This document shows, one piece after another, positions 6,712-14,592 of a DNA stretch of 24,313 nucleotides. Origin of the DNA: Sporomusaceae bacterium. GTDB lineage: Bacteria > Bacillota > Negativicutes > DSM-13327. Position 1 is the stretch's first letter. Every line of letters starts with the position of its first letter. The position numbers and the translations under genes are program-made. The stretch is taken from NCBI GenBank assembly GCA_027492445.1, contig JAPUES010000064.1, positions 1 to 24,313 of the forward strand, in the 5' to 3' direction. A model generated the notes under the pieces. It saw only the letters and a program-made list of their open reading frames with translations, was not told where the DNA came from and did no database searches.

Positions 6712-7887
6712 CTACTTATATTCTCGAATGACTTTCGCCAATCTTGTAATACCTTCCACGATTCTTTCTTCCGACATATTGGAATAATTCAGACGTAAAG
6801 TATTCTCTATCCCACCATTAGGGAAAAAAGTATCTCCTGGAACAAAAGCTACATTTTGCTTTAGGCATTCCATTAATAATTTTTCTGCCTTAATATGAAT
6901 CGGCAATTCCACCCAGAGAAAAAGTCCGCCCTTAGGACGAGTAAATTTTACATCTTTAGGAAATTCTTTTTCCATAGCTTCGATCATAACATCTCGGCGT
7001 TTCTTATATACTTTTCTAATTTTTTCAACATTCTCATCTAAATCATATAACTCCATATATTTAGAAATTTCTCGTTGATTAATAGAAGAAGTATGTAAAT
7101 CTGTTCCTTGTTTTACAAGAGTGTATTTTTCCAAAAACCTTTTTTCCGCAACAATCCACCCTACCCGCAAACCAGGGCAAAAGATTTTAGAAAAAGTACT
7201 AAAGAATATTATTAATCCTTTTGTATCGAGTTTTTTTAGCGCTGGGAGCATTTCTCCTTCAAAACGCAATTCACCATAAGGATTATCTTCAATCACTGGT
7301 ATTTCATAGATATTTATTAACTCCATGAACTTTTCCCGTCGCTCTAAAGACCAACTGCGGCCCGTAGGATTTTGAAAATCAGGAATGACATAAATTAGCT
7401 TAACCTTAGGTGTATTCTTTAGGATTTTTTCTAACTCCTCAATAATCATACCATCATCATCCGTAGGCACTGCAATAAATCTTGGATTATAAGCTTTAAA
7501 AGCACTTATGGCAGCTAGGTAAGTTGGACTTTCGCATAATACTACATCCTCTTCATCAATAAACAGTTTCCCAGAAAGGTCCAATCCTTGTTGCGATCCG
7601 CTGATGATTTGTATATTTTCAGGCGTAACATCCATATCAAACTTCTGATTCATCCTAAGAGCAATTTGTTTCCGCAAGGGCATAAAGCCTTCGGTAGTCG
7701 AATATTGTAACGCTTCGGCTCCAGCTTCTTCTAACACCGTAACAGCAACCTTTTTCATTTCTTCCACCGGAAAAAGTTCCGGTGCAGGCAATCCCCCAGC
7801 AAAGGAAATAATTTCTGGATTGACGGTTATTTTTAATATCTCCCGTATAGCAGAGACCTTAAGGTGCTCCATTCTTTTTGCAAACAT
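6712..7887 (-). CDS. PLP-dependent aminotransferase, class I (2-aminoadipate/LysN-like)
   Basis: A 391-residue fold-type I aminotransferase. Landmarks are SFAGGLPAPELFP (28-40), SGSQQGLDL (97-105) at the phosphate-binding helix, PDFQNPTGR (169-177), EDNPYGELR (200-208, with the Asp that contacts the PLP ring nitrogen) and STFSKIFCPGLRVGW (230-244), where Lys234 forms the Schiff base. The family includes 2-aminoadipate, aromatic and branched-chain aminotransferases, and substrate cannot be read from sequence. It closely resembles the C-terminal domain of the MocR regulator at 9186-10709 but lacks a DNA-binding domain. The ATG at 7887 has TAGGAGG upstream. It lies 142 bp downstream of azlD, so it is either the third gene of that operon or separately transcribed. 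A terminator follows it. Confidence 0.9.
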   Translation of the reverse strand: MFAKRMEHLKVSAIREILKITVNPEIISFAGGLPAPELFPVEEMKKVAVTVLEEAGAEALQYSTTEGFMPLRKQIALRMNQKFDMDVTPENIQIISGSQQGLDLSGKLFIDEEDVVLCESPTYLAAISAFKAYNPRFIAVPTDDDGMIIEELEKILKNTPKVKLIYVIPDFQNPTGRSWSLERREKFMELINIYEIPVIEDNPYGELRFEGEMLPALKKLDTKGLIIFFSTFSKIFCPGLRVGWIVAEKRFLEKYTLVKQGTDLHTSSINQREISKYMELYDLDENVEKIRKVYKKRRDVMIEAMEKEFPKDVKFTRPKGGLFLWVELPIHIKAEKLLMECLKQNVAFVPGDTFFPNGGIENTLRLNYSNMSEERIVEGITRLAKVIREYK

Positions 7888-8029
7888 ACTACTACGCCTC
7901 CTAGCAATTATTTTTACCGCAATAACTCTTTTATGAACATATTTATTTTCCCCTTAGGAATTAAACCTATGTATTTATTCACCTTTTCACCATTAAATCC
8001 TGCCATTTTATACTATTTTTCTCATTTTC

Positions 8030-8353
8030 TTATACTCCTAGCCACCGCAAGGATACCATAACTGCCAAGCCCAAACTCATGCTTACTATGATATTACGAA
8101 AAAGATACGTAGCCATTACTGCTACCATTCCCGCTAATAAATAATGATTTTCTATGGAAATATCCAAATGTCCTTTAGGGAGAAGCAACGCTGGTATAAT
8201 CAAGGCGGTTAAGATACCAGTCGGGACATGCTTCATCCAGCGTTCAAACCAAAGAGGTACACCGGTTTTGCGGAATATAGCCACAGGAGTAAATCTGGTA
8301 AGAAAAGTAACGGTTGCCATACCCATAATAATTAAAAATATTTCAGTTCGCAT
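8030..8353 (-). CDS. azlD: AzlD-type branched-chain amino acid exporter subunit
   Basis: The small membrane partner of AzlC. The two together export branched-chain amino acids and analogues such as azaleucine in Bacillus. The 107-residue product has about four hydrophobic helices and the family motifs FLTRFTPVAIF near residues 16-26 and FERWMKHVPTGILTALIIPALL near 35-56. The ATG at 8353, beginning MRTEIF, is preferred because GGAAGGGGAAGG sits just upstream and the gene then overlaps the end of azlC by 11 bp. An upstream in-frame start at 8380 lies deep in azlC. It is regulated together with azlC, probably by the divergent MocR protein. Confidence 0.93.
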   Translation of the reverse strand: MRTEIFLIIMGMATVTFLTRFTPVAIFRKTGVPLWFERWMKHVPTGILTALIIPALLLPKGHLDISIENHYLLAGMVAVMATYLFRNIIVSMSLGLAVMVSLRWLGV

Positions 8354-9068
8354 GCTGTCCTTCCCCTTCCAATAAACCACCCACTACCGTCGCAGATAAG
8401 CACGCCAAAATAATATACCATTTCCCTGGCAAATATAAGGTTCCCACAATAGCAACCACGGCTGCTACAGCGCATACCGTCACTGCCGTCGAATTAATAA
8501 GTCGTGGTATTAACATGGCCAAAAAAATCGCCGGCATGGCAAAATCCAGCCCCCAGGCTAAAGGATCTGTAATGTAGCCACTTAATAGTACTCCCACTGC
8601 CGTCGACAAAATCCAAACACTATAAAAAGCTGTATTCGCGCCTAATTGGTAATTCGCACTATAGCCCTTTTTATGAATGCGATCAATAGTAATGGCGTAA
8701 GTCTCATCAACCATCCCAAAACTCAGTAGCGCCTGCAAAGAAATCGGCAATCTCATAATATAAGGCGCCAAGGATGCTCCCATCAAAAGATGGCGTATAT
8801 TAATCAGCAGCGTAGTAAAGACAATTAAACTCCACCCATTTACCCCAGCACCTAGCATAGTAATTGCTACAAACTGAGATGCTCCTGCAAATACACAAGT
8901 AGACATTAGTAAGACTTCCCCTGCCGTTAGTCCAGCAGTAAGGCCCATAATTCCACAAGTAATACCAAAGGGAACCACACCAATGGTAAGGGGAACACTA
9001 TCCCATACCCCTACCCAAAATTCAGAAGTAATTGGAATGCGTTGAAAAATCCTTTGCAACCTTTCCAT
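8343..9068 (-). CDS. azlC: AzlC-type branched-chain amino acid exporter subunit
   Basis: The large subunit of the AzlCD exporter, an inner-membrane protein of 241 residues. Hydrophobic helices alternate along its length, and the family signatures VPFGITCGIMGLTAG, AGASQFVAITMLGAG, NIRHLLMGASLAPY and GMVDETYAIT are all readable. Two in-frame ATGs compete. The one at 9077 stands one base after AAGGAGA, and the one at 9068 is 10 bases from AAGGAG and is more likely. It overlaps azlD by 11 bp. Its promoter (9102-9130) shares its -35 region with that of the divergent mocR gene, next to a perfect inverted repeat. Control by that regulator in response to an amino acid is inferred. Confidence 0.94.
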   Translation of the reverse strand: MERLQRIFQRIPITSEFWVGVWDSVPLTIGVVPFGITCGIMGLTAGLTAGEVLLMSTCVFAGASQFVAITMLGAGVNGWSLIVFTTLLINIRHLLMGASLAPYIMRLPISLQALLSFGMVDETYAITIDRIHKKGYSANYQLGANTAFYSVWILSTAVGVLLSGYITDPLAWGLDFAMPAIFLAMLIPRLINSTAVTVCAVAAVVAIVGTLYLPGKWYIILACLSATVVGGLLEGEGQHAN

Positions 9069-9101
9069 TTCTAGCATTCTCCTTTCCTTACAATTTTTAT
9101 T

Positions 9102-9130
9102 ATTTTACCAAGCAGGAAAAACATTGTAAA
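9102..9130 (-). promoter_or_regulatory. azlC promoter
   Basis: The minus strand has -35 TTTACA (9125-9130), a 17-bp spacer and -10 TAAAAT (9102-9107), about 34 bases before the azlC start. The -35 overlaps the opposing mocR -35. Confidence 0.55.
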
Positions 9131-9152
9131 TATCCAATTAATCATTTATATA
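9124..9152 (+). promoter_or_regulatory. mocR promoter
   Basis: The plus strand has -35 TTGTAA (9124-9129), a 17-bp spacer and -10 TATATA (9147-9152), about 34 bases before the regulator start. The inverted repeat 9131-9165 straddles the -10, so occupancy should autorepress it. Confidence 0.5.
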
Positions 9153-9165
9153 TATTAATTGGATA
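9131..9165. promoter_or_regulatory. Candidate MocR operator, 12-bp inverted repeat
   Basis: TATCCAATTAAT (9131-9142) and ATTAATTGGATA (9154-9165) are perfectly complementary, separated by 11 bases, with centres 23 bp apart (about two helical turns). The element lies between divergent azlC and mocR and covers the mocR -10. GntR/MocR dimers commonly bind such repeated half-sites. Confidence 0.65.
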
Positions 9166-9185
9166 CTTTGGAGGTTTTTAAGATA

Positions 9186-10709
9186 ATGGATATATCCAAA
9201 TGCTTTTCTCAAGGAGAGCTAGATCATAGTGTACCTCAACCGCTGTATTTACAAATCCAAGAGATTTTAACCCGTAAAATTTTAGATCAGACCTTACCCC
9301 CTGGCAGCAAACTACCTCCTGAACGAGAATTGGCTACCCTATTTGGCGTTAGCCGCACTACGGCAATCAACGCCTACCGGCAATTAGAGCAGCACGGCCT
9401 CATCCAGACAAAGGTTGGCAGCGGCACGTATGTTTCTGAAATTCAGCCATTGTCAACTAGCACCCTACCCGCCATGCCATGGAATCAATTATTCGCACCT
9501 TATCCTCAAAGTTCAGTCTCATCGATTTTACGAGAGCTAGTGTCTGCCCCCATCTCCGAGGAAGACATTTCACTAGCCGCCGGTATGCCCGCCCCTGTTC
9601 TTTATCCCTTTGCTGTTTTTTCTGAGCTTTTTCATAAATACAGCCCCACAATGGACCGTGTCGATTTAGGGCATATTTCTACAGAAGGTTACGCACCATT
9701 ACGTCATTCCCTTGCTAGTATGCACCAGCAACAAGGTGCACCTGATCTTACGGCCGATAATATTTTAATTTTATCCGGCTCACAACAAGGAATTTATCTC
9801 ATCAGCAAAATCTTTTTACAGCCAGGAGATTGCGTCATTATCGAATCGCCTTCTTACATAGGTGCTATTCAAGTCTTTCATAAGGCCGGAGTGCGAATCC
9901 TTACCTTACCCGCTAGTTCATCCTTACCGCTACAACAGCTTGAAGATTATTTAATTCGCTATCGACCAGAATTATTTTACACCATTCCCACTTTTCAAAA
10001 TCCCAATGGACGAGTGTTAACTTTGAAAGAACGCCAAGACTTACTTACACTTGCTGCTCGCCATCAATTAATCATTGTCGAGGATGACCCTTACAGTGAA
10101 CTATACTATAACGATCCTCCACCGCCATCTCTTAAAACCTTAGACCAGCATGATGGAGTCATTTACCTTGGAACCTTCTCCAAAACAATTTTCCCTGGTT
10201 TGCGTACAGGCTGGATGGCAGCTGCACCAGCCGTTATTAACCGCATTGCTTTAGAAAAACAATATGTTGATTTACATTCGTCGAACCTTTCCCAATGGCT
10301 ATTACATCTTTTTTTAAGAGAAGGCGCTTTAGAGGAGCACCTGCGCAAGGTTCGCAAGGAATATAAAAAACGCCGTGATACGGCAGCCCACAGCCTCAAG
10401 CGTTATTGTGGCGAAAACCTTAGTTTTTCTCTGCCAACTGGTGGTTTTTATTTATGGTGCAACATTCAATCTCAAGTCTCCTCTTCCATCTTATTACACG
10501 AAGCAAGCAAAAACGGCGTATCCTTTGTCCCCGGAGAAGCCTTTTATGCCGAACAGCCAACTACCAAAGAACTTCGCTTATGCTTTTCAACCCACTCTGA
10601 AGAAAAATTACAAGAAGGCATCAAACGATTAGGCAAAACTTTTTCTGTTTTAGAGCAAAACCACTTGAAAGCCATTGAAAAAAAACCACTTACCCGCCCT
10701 ATGATATAG
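9186..10709 (+). CDS. MocR-type (GntR) transcriptional regulator with aminotransferase domain
   Basis: A fusion of a GntR winged HTH and a fold-type I aminotransferase-like domain, 507 residues from the ATG at 9186. The HTH covers about residues 18-85: LYLQIQEILTRKIL, GSKLPPERELATLFGVSRTT, then the wing TKVGSGTYV. The C-terminal domain has LSGSQQGIYL, PTFQNPNGR, EDDPYSELYY and TFSKTIFPGLRTGW with the PLP lysine at Lys333. In characterised members this domain binds PLP and an amine ligand as a sensor. GGAGG lies 11 bases before the ATG, and a TTG at 9159 is unlikely. It is divergent from azlCD and shares the 9131-9165 operator region with it, so it probably controls the exporter. The ligand may be an amino acid; that is inference. 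It ends in a terminator shared with the convergent asparaginase gene. Confidence 0.93.
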   Translation: MDISKCFSQGELDHSVPQPLYLQIQEILTRKILDQTLPPGSKLPPERELATLFGVSRTTAINAYRQLEQHGLIQTKVGSGTYVSEIQPLSTSTLPAMPWNQLFAPYPQSSVSSILRELVSAPISEEDISLAAGMPAPVLYPFAVFSELFHKYSPTMDRVDLGHISTEGYAPLRHSLASMHQQQGAPDLTADNILILSGSQQGIYLISKIFLQPGDCVIIESPSYIGAIQVFHKAGVRILTLPASSSLPLQQLEDYLIRYRPELFYTIPTFQNPNGRVLTLKERQDLLTLAARHQLIIVEDDPYSELYYNDPPPPSLKTLDQHDGVIYLGTFSKTIFPGLRTGWMAAAPAVINRIALEKQYVDLHSSNLSQWLLHLFLREGALEEHLRKVRKEYKKRRDTAAHSLKRYCGENLSFSLPTGGFYLWCNIQSQVSSSILLHEASKNGVSFVPGEAFYAEQPTTKELRLCFSTHSEEKLQEGIKRLGKTFSVLEQNHLKAIEKKPLTRPMI

Positions 10710-10716
10710 TTCTGCA

Positions 10717-10764
10717 CTATAGAAAAAGAGACTTAGCTAAAAAGCCAAGTCTCTTTTTCTATAG
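10717..10764. terminator. Bidirectional terminator between mocR and asparaginase
   Basis: An 18-bp perfect stem (10717-10734 with 10747-10764), extended by three pairs after one mismatch, with an A-rich loop. The arms contain CTCTTTTTCT-type tracts, giving U-rich tails in both directions. The asparaginase stop codon (10759-10761) lies inside the stem. Confidence 0.8.
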
Positions 10765-11754
10765 CACCGATTCTACCGTGCCAATAATATCACCACGATG
10801 ATTTTTTAATATATGAGGAAAAGCCTCTAACAACATTTGATATTCTTCTCTTGATAGTAAGTCTAGTTTTTTCAATATTGCAATCCCTGCAGGAGCCACC
10901 GCTCGATAACCACCATCGTCAATTTTATAGGTTATACCTAGTCCTTCTGGCACCGATGCTAAACAATACACTGCTTCTGAGCCAATTTTAGCTAAAATAC
11001 GACCTTTTGTAATATTCATTAGCACCGTATCAAAACGTTTACTGCCCGCCACAACATGAGGATGGGCAAGCATAGCATCACGAATCCTACGAACTACCCC
11101 TTCTCGTTCTCCCCACGCTCCCTCTTCCGGCTTTCCTAGACGAGCATAGGCCCAAGACATATTATATAGGGGCAAATAAAATACAGGTACACCGCAACCA
11201 TCAATGCCCCTATCTACGTCTGCTTTTTGCAGATTAACACTTTCAGCCACGGCCTGATGCATTAATTCTTGTACTGGATGTTCAAGACCAGTATAGCCTT
11301 CAATGGCCACTTTAAGCATTTGAGCCAATGCCAGCATTCCGCTGTGCTTACCAGAACAAGCATTATGCACCGCCTGATAAGGCAATTGCTTCACCATTAA
11401 TTCTTTAGCAACCTTACTGCTCATCGGTTTAGCAGCTCCACAAGCTAAAGCTTCAATAGTTAGACCAATTTTCCCCAAAACACTATGCGCTAAATCCACA
11501 TGCTGAGTTTCACCACTGTGAGAAGATACCATAAAGGCAACTTCTTCACTTGTTAACCCAAATAATTCTATACCACCTCGTTCAACAAAAGGCATCACCT
11601 GAAAAGGCTTTGCTGCCGATCGCCAAAACATAGGCCTCTTACCATTACCAAATTCCCATACACTTTTTCCGTACACATCCACTACGGCAACGTCAGCACG
11701 ATGCGTACTTTCCACTTTCCCCGCTCGAGTATAATGTAATAATTCCTCGCTCAT
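10759..11754 (-). CDS. L-asparaginase, Rhizobium etli type (class 3, asparaginase II family)
   Basis: Hydrolyses L-asparagine to aspartate and ammonia. It belongs to the family of the Rhizobium etli enzymes, unrelated to E. coli AnsA/AnsB, and has 331 residues. Residues known in that family have counterparts here: a Ser-x-x-Lys pair in FWRSAAKPF (Ser46, Lys49), SSHSGE around Ser78, CSGKHSG with Cys133 and Lys136, and GIDGCGVP with Cys187. The two cysteines and Lys136 match the zinc site of the R. etli enzyme. Lys239 in AGSKRFD is the likely second Ser-Lys partner. The ATG at 11754 follows GGAGG at seven bases; a start at 11838 would lie upstream of the predicted promoter -35. No signal peptide is present, so it is cytoplasmic. 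The family assignment is firm; individual catalytic roles are taken from homologues. Confidence 0.9.
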   Translation of the reverse strand: MSEELLHYTRAGKVESTHRADVAVVDVYGKSVWEFGNGKRPMFWRSAAKPFQVMPFVERGGIELFGLTSEEVAFMVSSHSGETQHVDLAHSVLGKIGLTIEALACGAAKPMSSKVAKELMVKQLPYQAVHNACSGKHSGMLALAQMLKVAIEGYTGLEHPVQELMHQAVAESVNLQKADVDRGIDGCGVPVFYLPLYNMSWAYARLGKPEEGAWGEREGVVRRIRDAMLAHPHVVAGSKRFDTVLMNITKGRILAKIGSEAVYCLASVPEGLGITYKIDDGGYRAVAPAGIAILKKLDLLSREEYQMLLEAFPHILKNHRGDIIGTVESVL

Positions 11755-11778
11755 ATAAGCACCTCCATTCATAACTAT

Positions 11779-11807
11779 ATTATATAAGATAAGACAACCA
11801 ACAGCAA
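11779..11807 (-). promoter_or_regulatory. Asparaginase promoter
   Basis: The minus strand has -35 TTGCTG (11802-11807), a 17-bp spacer and a perfect -10 TATAAT (11779-11784), 25 bases before the start codon. The structured repeat 11815-11888 begins eight bases upstream. Confidence 0.65.
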
Positions 11808-11814
11808 TTACTAA

Positions 11815-11888
11815 CATAGAAAACTTTGCCTCAGCCAAGCCTTAGTTGCCCTTGCTTGGAATCGGAAAGTGTTATACTTTCTGATTCC
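11815..11888 (+). repeat. Dispersed structured repeat, copy 2
   Basis: A 74-bp copy matching copy 3 (22572-22645) at 66 of 74 positions with no gaps. The 3' hairpin (11858-11870 with 11876-11888, loop GTTAT) has 13 pairs, one of them G-U if the plus strand is the RNA. The 5' hairpin has one mismatch in this copy. It lies between the ftsH terminator and the asparaginase promoter, antisense to both genes. Confidence 0.8.
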
Positions 11889-11892
11889 AAGC

Positions 11893-11919
11893 AAAAAGGG
11901 CAGGTATACACACCTGCCC
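11893..11919 (-). terminator. ftsH rho-independent terminator
   Basis: A perfect GGGCAGGT/ACCTGCCC stem with a 6-base loop, followed on the minus strand by TTTTTGC, begins 7 bases beyond the ftsH stop codon. It is a strong GC-rich terminator. Confidence 0.85.
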
Positions 11920-11925
11920 CTTCCC

Positions 11926-13821
11926 TTAAACCCTTGAACAATATACTACTTTAGGTCCTGCTTGACTCTCGGCATTAGAATCTTCATTTTTCGTTAGAAC
12001 GATTCCTTCTGTCGTTTTTTTCTCAGAAATATGACCATGGGCTAATAATTCTTCTAGTTCTCCACCTTCAAGCGTCTCTCTCTCAATAAGAGAATTTGCA
12101 ATCAAATGAAGTTTATCAATATTTTCATTGAGCATTGTTTCTGTTTGTACATAAGCACCATCAATTAAACGTCGTACTTCTTTATCAATAGCTGACGCTA
12201 CTTCTTCACCGTAATTACGGTCACGAGAAATATCCCTACCTAAGAATACCTGTTGTTCTTGACGATGACCAAAGGTAATCGGACCTAATTTTTCACTCAT
12301 ACCATATTCTGTAACCATCTTACGAGCAAGACCCGTAACACGTTCCAAATCATTTTGAGCACCCGTGCTTATTTCCTTCAGCACCACCGCTTCCGCCACG
12401 CGACCGCCAAGCAGCACACAAAGCTGTTCTGACAATTCTGTACGTGTAGCATAATACCGATCTTCCTTCGGTAGCATCAAGGTGTAACCACCAGCCCGCC
12501 CCCGAGGAATAATTGATACTTTATGCACTGGATCTGTATTGTCAAGAAGCATTCCTACCAAAGCATGACCAGCCTCGTGATAAGCCGTTAGCTTTTTCTC
12601 TCGATCGCTAATCACTTTGCTTTTACGCTCTGGCCCAGCAACAACTCGTTCTACTGATTCTTCCATTTCTGGCATATCAATCCGCTTCTTATTACGTCTA
12701 GCCGTCAGCAAAGCTGCTTCGTTAACTAAATTACTTAAATCAGCTCCTGTAAATCCCGGTGTGCGACGCGCTAATACCTCAAGGCTGACCTCATTCGAGA
12801 CTGGTTTACCTTTGGTATGAACTTTCAAAATTTCTAAGCGGCCTTTTACGTCGGGCTTATCAACAACAATCTGTCTATCGAAACGTCCTGGACGCAATAG
12901 TGCCGGATCAAGAATATCTGGACGATTAGTAGCGGCAATAATAATAATACCTTCATTAACGCCAAAGCCATCCATCTCTACCAACAGTTGATTCAAAGTC
13001 TGTTCACGCTCATCATGACCACCACCGAGACCAGCGCCCCGCTGGCGTCCTACAGCGTCAATCTCATCAATAAACACAATACAAGGAGCACTTTTCTTGG
13101 CTTGTTCAAACAAGTCACGCACCCTAGATGCGCCAACGCCCACAAACATTTCCACAAAGTCTGAACCACTAATACTAAAGAAAGGTACTCCAGACTCGCC
13201 AGCAACTGCCCGAGCCAACAGGGTTTTACCTGTACCTGGAGGTCCAAATAATAATACACCTTTAGGAATACGAGCACCTACATCATTGAATTTTTTAGGG
13301 CTCTTAAGAAACTCAACGACTTCTTCGAGTTCTTGTTTGGATTCTTCAGCCCCAGCCATATCCGCAAAGGTCACTTTTACCTTATCATCGCTATGGAGTT
13401 TTGCGCGGCTTTTGCCAAAAGACATCACCTTATTGCCGCCGCCTTGGGTCTGCTGCATGATAAAAAACCATACTCCTATTAAGAGTAATATTGGTAAAAT
13501 TGACGAAAAGACAGTTGTCCACCAAGGCTGTTGCGGCGGTTGTTCCGCTTTGATTTCTACGTTCTTTTCCCGCAAGGTATTAATAAGCGTAGGATCATTT
13601 GGCGTAACCGTAGTGAATTCTGTTCCATCCGTAAGTTTACCACGAATATTATCGTCGACTATCGTTACGCTTTGAACCTTTTGTTCCTCAATTTGTTTTA
13701 AAAATTGAGTATAGCTAATGTCTTGTTTATTAGCCGTGCGTGAGGAATAATAGTCAATTATTGATATCGCTATAATGATAATTAACAAATAAAAACTTAC
13801 ATTTCGAAAAAACTTATTCAA
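11926..13821 (-). CDS. ftsH: ATP-dependent zinc metalloprotease FtsH
   Basis: A membrane-anchored AAA+ protease degrading misfolded membrane proteins and regulators; in Bacillus it is also needed for sporulation. Order in the 631-residue product: N-terminal helix (about 9-23), extracytoplasmic domain, second helix (about 106-124), Walker A GPPGTGKT (193-200), Walker B VFIDEID (249-255), the second region of homology ATNRPDILDPALLRPGRFDR, and the zinc site HEAGH (415-419). The TTG at 13821, giving MNKFFRN, is preferred because AGAGGAGG lies six bases upstream; a TTG at 13848 has only a weak site. It has its own extended -10 promoter (13927-13955) and terminator, so it is a single-gene unit downstream of hpt, as in B. 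subtilis. Confidence 0.98.
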   Translation of the reverse strand: MNKFFRNVSFYLLIIIIAISIIDYYSSRTANKQDISYTQFLKQIEEQKVQSVTIVDDNIRGKLTDGTEFTTVTPNDPTLINTLREKNVEIKAEQPPQQPWWTTVFSSILPILLLIGVWFFIMQQTQGGGNKVMSFGKSRAKLHSDDKVKVTFADMAGAEESKQELEEVVEFLKSPKKFNDVGARIPKGVLLFGPPGTGKTLLARAVAGESGVPFFSISGSDFVEMFVGVGASRVRDLFEQAKKSAPCIVFIDEIDAVGRQRGAGLGGGHDEREQTLNQLLVEMDGFGVNEGIIIIAATNRPDILDPALLRPGRFDRQIVVDKPDVKGRLEILKVHTKGKPVSNEVSLEVLARRTPGFTGADLSNLVNEAALLTARRNKKRIDMPEMEESVERVVAGPERKSKVISDREKKLTAYHEAGHALVGMLLDNTDPVHKVSIIPRGRAGGYTLMLPKEDRYYATRTELSEQLCVLLGGRVAEAVVLKEISTGAQNDLERVTGLARKMVTEYGMSEKLGPITFGHRQEQQVFLGRDISRDRNYGEEVASAIDKEVRRLIDGAYVQTETMLNENIDKLHLIANSLIERETLEGGELEELLAHGHISEKKTTEGIVLTKNEDSNAESQAGPKVVYCSRV

Positions 13822-13926
13822 AGTAGCCCTCCTCTCACTGAAGCACAAATAGCTATACCTTGTAGCAAAAAAACTTTTTTTTCATGCTTTAGGCATCGTA
13901 ATAACCTTTGGACTCCACAGGAAAAT

Positions 13927-13955
13927 ATTATACCATCAAACCTACAATTTAACAA
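13927..13955 (-). promoter_or_regulatory. ftsH promoter with extended -10
   Basis: The minus strand has -35 TTGTTA (13950-13955), 17 bp and -10 TATAAT (13927-13932) preceded by TGG, an extended -10. The predicted leader is about 100 bases long and contains an A8/T7 tract. Confidence 0.65.
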
Positions 13956-13973
13956 TAAAACTTAGCTATAAAA

Positions 13974-14513
13974 TTAGTCTTGATATACCTCAGGTTTCAA
14001 AATACCAATGAAGGGTAAATTACGATACTTTTCTGCATAATCAAGGCCATATCCCACTACAAAATAATCGGGTACATCAAAACCATTATAATCAATCGTT
14101 ACCTTCACCTTCCGGCGCTCCGGTTTGTTGAGAAGGGTACACAACTTAATGCTAGCTGGTTTCCTGGATTTTAGGTTATCAAGGAGATAATTTAGCGTCA
14201 ACCCAGAATCAATAATATCTTCTACCACTAGTATGTGCTTACCTTCTATATTTTCATCAAGATCTTTCATTATCCTTACCACACCACTAGAATTCATGGC
14301 GGCACCATAACTAGAAACCGCCATAAAATCAATGGCAACAGGCACTTTGATGGTTCTCGCTAAATCGGCCATAAATATGACGGCGCCTCGCAATACCCCA
14401 ATCATTAAAATTTCTTTCCCAGCATAGTCCTCTGTAATTTTTGCTCCAATTTCTGCAATGCGACTGGACAAATCCTCCGCACTCAATAAAACTCTTTCTA
14501 CATCATTAATCAC
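13974..14513 (-). CDS. hpt: Hypoxanthine (guanine) phosphoribosyltransferase
   Basis: Purine salvage: converts hypoxanthine or guanine with PRPP to IMP or GMP. The 179-residue product has the type I PRTase motifs: LRGA (41-44) forming the pyrophosphate loop, the flexible-loop region FMAVSSYG (63-70), and the PRPP signature VVEDIIDSGLTL (96-107) with the paired acidic residues. The GTG at 14513 is chosen because AGGAGG lies seven bases upstream and the length then matches the family; an upstream ATG at 14561 would add 16 unlikely residues. It lies 79 bp downstream of tilS. The tilS-hpt-ftsH order is the classic Firmicute arrangement. Confidence 0.96.
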   Translation of the reverse strand: MINDVERVLLSAEDLSSRIAEIGAKITEDYAGKEILMIGVLRGAVIFMADLARTIKVPVAIDFMAVSSYGAAMNSSGVVRIMKDLDENIEGKHILVVEDIIDSGLTLNYLLDNLKSRKPASIKLCTLLNKPERRKVKVTIDYNGFDVPDYFVVGYGLDYAEKYRNLPFIGILKPEVYQD

Positions 14514-14592
14514 TAAACTTCCTCCTACTTTATTATATATAATATGCAAAATATAATTCAACCAAATGAGTTTTTATTATTATTTTCTGCAT

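Noticed and set aside
13097..13675. A 192-codon plus-strand open frame opposite ftsH
   Set aside because: It is wholly antisense to a certain gene, has no ribosome site or recognisable domain, and its composition mirrors the ftsH codons.
13865..13882. A-tract/T-tract palindrome in the ftsH leader
   Set aside because: Low-complexity A and T run; no GC pairs to support a terminator.
14532..14561. TTGAAT and TATAAT with 18-bp spacing upstream of hpt
   Set aside because: The predicted transcription start would fall within the hpt ribosome site, leaving no usable leader.
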